Of a DNA stretch of 64,000 nucleotides, positions 61,572 through 64,000 are shown piece by piece. The DNA comes from Puffinus mauretanicus. Taxonomy: Eukaryota; Chordata; Aves; Procellariiformes; Procellariidae. The translations under genes were made by a program, and so were the position numbers. The stretch lies in contig JAJKFH010000385.1 of assembly GCA_023333565.1 (NCBI GenBank), forward strand, positions 1,488,001-1,552,000, read 5' to 3'. A model generated the notes under the pieces. That model was not told the DNA's origin, made no database searches, and saw nothing but the letters and a program-made list of their open reading frames with translations. The first letter of the stretch is position 1. Each line of letters begins with the position of its first letter.

Positions 61572-61592
61572 ATGCTCCTAAGATGGCGGTAG
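61572..61592 (+). CDS. Six-codon upstream ORF overlapping the SNTB1 start
   Basis: An ATG 11 bases before the SNTB1 ATG opens a different frame encoding MLLRWR and stops with TAG at 61590-61592, so the SNTB1 start lies inside this mini-ORF. Its context is moderate (A at -3, C at +4), against a strong context for the main ATG (A at -3, G at +4). It would be translated only if the transcript begins upstream of 61572. The likely effect, if real, is leaky scanning that tunes SNTB1 output. No peptide function is implied. Confidence 0.4.
   Translation: MLLRWR
61580..61590 (+). promoter_or_regulatory. YY1-type element spanning the SNTB1 start codon
   Basis: AAGATGGCGGT matches the extended YY1 consensus AAnATGGCGGC at ten of eleven positions, allowing for the N, and the start ATG is part of it. 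Such sites are known to lie just downstream of the transcription start or across initiation codons of CpG-island genes. If functional here, the 5' UTR may be short. Overlap with the start codon also means that coding constraint alone could preserve the motif. Confidence 0.5.
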
Positions 61593-62105
61593 CGGCGGCG
61601 GGCGGCGGCGGGGGCGGCCGGGCGCAGCGCAGCGGCTGGCTGGAAGTTTTGGTGCGGGAGCGCTGGCACAAAGTGCTGGCCAACTTGGGCGGCGAGGCGC
61701 TGGTGCTGAGCGGCGAGGAGCGCCCCGACGGCGCGGCCCACAACGGCCTGGGCGGCGATGGGGCGGCGTGCCGCGGGGCCGAGGGCGGCGGGGGGGCGGC
61801 GGCGGTGCGCACCGCCTTTACCGACCCCCCCGAGCAGGTGCCCGAGGCCGTCTCCAACAAGAAGCGGTGCGTGAAGGTGCTGAAGCAGGAGCTGGGCGGG
61901 CTGGGCATCAGCATCAAGGGGGGCAAGGAGAACAAGATGCCCATCCTCATCAGCAAGATCTTCAAGGGGCTGGCGGCTGACCAGACCCAGGCCCTCTACG
62001 TGGGCGATGCCATCCTGGCCGTCAACGGCACCGACCTGCGGGATGCCACCCACGACGAGGCGGTGCAGGCGCTCAAGCGGGCCGGCAAGGAGGTGCTGCT
62101 GGAAG
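61583..62105 (+). CDS. SNTB1: Beta-1-syntrophin, exon 1 coding part (partial gene; later exons beyond the window)
   Basis: Beta-1-syntrophin is a cytoplasmic membrane-associated adaptor. It binds dystrophin/utrophin through its C-terminal half and recruits channels, kinases and nNOS-type ligands through its PDZ domain. This exon encodes 174 residues plus the first base of a split codon. Residues about 17-45 are the first part of the split PH domain (motif [12 protein letters not shown]). Residues 46-74 are a Gly/Ala/Glu linker. [13 protein letters not shown] leads into the PDZ domain from about residue 94. The carboxylate-binding loop is GLGI (106-109), and His157 at the start of helix B predicts a class I PDZ. 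The sequence from the PDZ through [12 protein letters not shown] closely matches SNTB1 as I remember it; the N-terminal MAVAAA and GGRAQRSG favour SNTB1 over SNTB2 or SNTA1. The frame is open upstream to 61160, so this ATG was chosen by family start and Kozak context (A at -3, G at +4). Exon 1 ends at the family's known phase-1 junction. The linker seems shorter than in mammals, where the protein is about 538 residues. Confidence 0.95.
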
Positions 62106-64000
62106 GTAGGGGCCGGGGGATGGGGCGGGGGACTGGGGACAGCCCGGCCGCCAGCACGCCCCGGGGCGGGAGGCTTTGGGGCAGGTTGGCTCGGCTGCCA
62201 AAGTGGCGGCGGAGCCGAGCCGTGGGGTGGAGAGGTGCCCCCGTGCTTCTCTTACGGCGCCTCCGGGCGCCTTTCCAGCGGGAAGACTTTATTCCTCCGC
62301 ACCCCGAGCCGCGCCGGGGCTCCCGACGGCACGGGTTAAGGACGTACCCCCTCGGGAAGGGACGAGCGGGCTGCCGGGGAGCAGGGCTTGAACTTTCCGC
62401 CCTCCTGTCAGCCGCCGGAGCCCCCGCAGCCCCCGTCCGTGCGCGGCCGCCGGAGCCCCCGCAGCCGGCGGGTCGGCTCCCAGGCTGAGGGCTCACGGTG
62501 GGAGCCTGGCCGACCCCCACCGCCAGGATCTACCAGATCTTCAGGATCTGCCGCCTGGACATTTTCGCGGCTTTTCAGCCCAAGAAAGATGGGGGGAGTT
62601 GGGTGCCGGGAGAGGAGGGGTTAAAGGAGTAAAGGAGCCCCCTCGGGCCGTAAGCGAAGGGCTTGCGGGACTTTTCCCGAACCAGCTCGAAATGCCCGAA
62701 ACCTCCCGCTGTGCAATTCTTCCTTGCCCCCTTCCACCACCCCGCTCCCGACCAGGGAAGAGGGGAGAAAAAGAGGCTTGAATGAAGCTGGCGGTGCCTC
62801 ACTGAGACATTAGCCATCCCTGCAAAGCAGCGCCTTTCGTTTCCTTTCTCAAGGGTGCCTGAAACAGTTTTGTAAGAAGTAGCCTTAGAAACCGAGCCCG
62901 GAGTAAGGAGCAGACTTCAGTGTGCGTGGAAGAGGCACGGAGGTTGGGTGTCCCTCCAGAACGGGTCAGATGTTGGGGAGGGCGTGAGCAGAAGCAGAGC
63001 CAGGTTCCCCAGGACAGCGAGTTCATGCAGTGAGAAGCGTTCACAGGCATTTAATCCTTGTCTTCTCAGAAGGACTTAATTTACTAGCTCCACCTGAGAG
63101 AATGAACAGCTTCAGAAGCGCCCTTGGCGGGTGTTTGATAAAGTGATTACGTATTTGCCCAGAAGTTCATTTAACAGGAGGTCAGTGGCATTTGAGGCAT
63201 GCTGCTGCGCCTTCTTCCCCTGTGCCGTCGCCTTCCTCCGAGCCACAGGCGTTCCCACCTCGCTGTGCCTGTAGCCCTTTCGGTACCGCACATTTTTTCA
63301 CGTGTGTCTTTTTGGTGCTTATTCCGAGGAGCAAAGGAGGTGCCGCTGCCGGTTAGGAGGTACAGCTGAGGATCAATCAACTATGGCATAAAGTTACGGA
63401 AAAAGTTTGAAGGGGAGGGAATGTGAGAAAATGTCATCTGCAGTACTGTATGCTGAGAAACTATTTGGTGTTGTCCACATGACAGTGAAAACTGCGAAGG
63501 AGTTAGTGCCCCATGAGGATTTAAGAAGCTGAAGGCAATTGCGTCTCCCCTCCCTGCACGCCCCGCGCTGCTTGCGGGACCAAAGTGCGTCTCGTCCTCT
63601 CTCGCTGCAGCCGAACCGCTTATGAAGATACCCGTGAAGTCTTAATATGAACTTCTTTTTAAGGTCTGAATTGAGGCTGTTGCAGCTAAATTCTGTCACT
63701 GATTTGTTTATGCAGTTTAAGGGCTTCCTGGGGTGCAGGCCAGGCAATGGCTCACCTTTGGTATGATCCAATGAGTAATGTATATAGTGCTTGCAACAGC
63801 CTCCCTCCCTCTGTGTAGTGCCTGCAGTAACAGCACCTGAACACGCTGCTGCTGTACGAGTCTTAAAAAACGCTCAGTTTTCTTCCCAGTAGGAGTGGAT
63901 GAAGCCGTTTCAGTATGGACTCTTAGAACCCTCCTTCTCTCTGCTTCTTTCGTCGTCGCAGCTATTTTCTTGGCATTTCTTTGCTCTGTGAAGGCTGATG
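62106..64000 (+). other. SNTB1: SNTB1 intron 1, 5' part (continues past the window)
   Basis: The donor reads AAG|GTAGGG, with GT at 62106-62107. The split codon G|TN restores the valine that follows LLE in syntrophins. The reading frame runs on by chance to 62488 because the intron start is very GC-rich; the downstream residues are low-complexity Gly/Arg/Pro and unlike syntrophin. The first 400 bp belong to the CpG island, then composition falls to the local average. I see no further exon, acceptor-linked ORF or recognisable repeat up to 64000. SNTB1 first introns are long in other vertebrates, so missing exon 2 here is expected. Confidence 0.9.
62411..62466 (+). repeat. 21-bp direct repeat at the start of SNTB1 intron 1
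   Basis: The same 21-bp GC-rich sequence, beginning GCCGCCGGAG, occurs at 62411-62431 and 62446-62466 with no mismatch, offset by 35 bp. This is a local duplication in the tail of the CpG island. Confidence 0.75.

Larger units (their letters stand above)
61185..62530. promoter_or_regulatory. SNTB1: CpG island covering SNTB1 promoter, exon 1 and intron 1 start
   Basis: Base composition changes abruptly from AT-rich to strongly GC-rich near 61185, with dense CpG, and returns toward normal after about 62530. The block holds GC-box-type sites (GGGGCGGG at 61350-61357, CCCGCCCC at 61427-61434) and no TATA box near the start codon. This is typical of a TATA-less CpG-island promoter. The transcription start cannot be fixed from sequence alone; it probably lies between about 61200 and 61570. 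Boundaries are by eye. Confidence 0.85.

Noticed and set aside
61160..61582. 141-codon in-frame N-terminal extension of SNTB1
   Set aside because: The residues are low-complexity Arg/Pro/Ala from the CpG-island promoter and unlike any syntrophin. The family start at 61583 has a strong Kozak context.
61274..62053. 259-codon open frame on the - strand antisense to SNTB1 exon 1
   Set aside because: It is the shadow of a GC-rich coding exon, where stop codons are rare in every frame. It is rich in Ala, Pro and Arg and has no domain.
62106..62488. Read-through of the SNTB1 frame past exon 1
   Set aside because: A good GT donor at 62106 matches the conserved exon junction, and the following residues do not resemble the rest of the PDZ domain.

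Overview
The window looks like bird nuclear DNA. It is about 61 kb of gene-free sequence followed by the start of one protein-coding gene, SNTB1 (beta-1-syntrophin), on the + strand. The only coding exon I can support is SNTB1 exon 1, with its ATG at 61583 and a GT splice donor at 62106. It sits in a CpG island spanning roughly 61185-62530. The other open reading frames are short. They resemble no family I know and behave like chance ORFs or decayed transposon fragments. The bird assignment rests on CR1 LINEs with their characteristic 3' tails, a solo LTR of an avian ERVL-like type, and very old amniote repeats. The LTR resembles ones I associate with non-gallinaceous birds, but that is an inference from memory.

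Layout. 1-11194 is unique AT-rich DNA with short inverted repeats and A-runs. 11195-11313 is a decayed palindromic MITE flanked by TTA on both sides. 11317-22311 is unique sequence with fragments of similar old repeats. At 22312-23419 a + strand CR1 joins endonuclease/linker sequence directly to a CR1 3' end, with the reverse-transcriptase region missing. Next to it, at about 23440-24485, lies an older CR1/L3-like LINE on the - strand. 24486-42384 is mostly unique, with MIR-like and MITE-like remnants. A short CR1 3' end lies at 42385-42523 (+), and a CR1 of about 1 kb at 49048-50035 (-). At 53245-53738 MIR-like remnants flank a 13-unit pentanucleotide array that changes from GTAGG to GTACG. 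A complete 474-bp solo LTR with perfect 5-bp target duplications lies at 55107-55580 (- orientation), about 6 kb upstream of SNTB1. The rest, up to about 61.18 kb, is unique sequence.

SNTB1 encodes an adaptor of the dystrophin-associated protein complex. Exon 1 carries the first part of the split PH domain, a Gly/Ala-rich linker, and almost all of the PDZ domain. The remaining exons lie beyond the right edge. In mammals SNTB1 borders a long intergenic interval toward HAS2, and the long exon-free upstream stretch here fits that arrangement. I found no tRNA, rRNA, CRISPR array or unknown multi-gene system. The observations most worth checking are the 6-codon upstream ORF that overlaps the SNTB1 start, the solo LTR, the pentamer array, the TTA-flanked MITE and several perfect palindromes.
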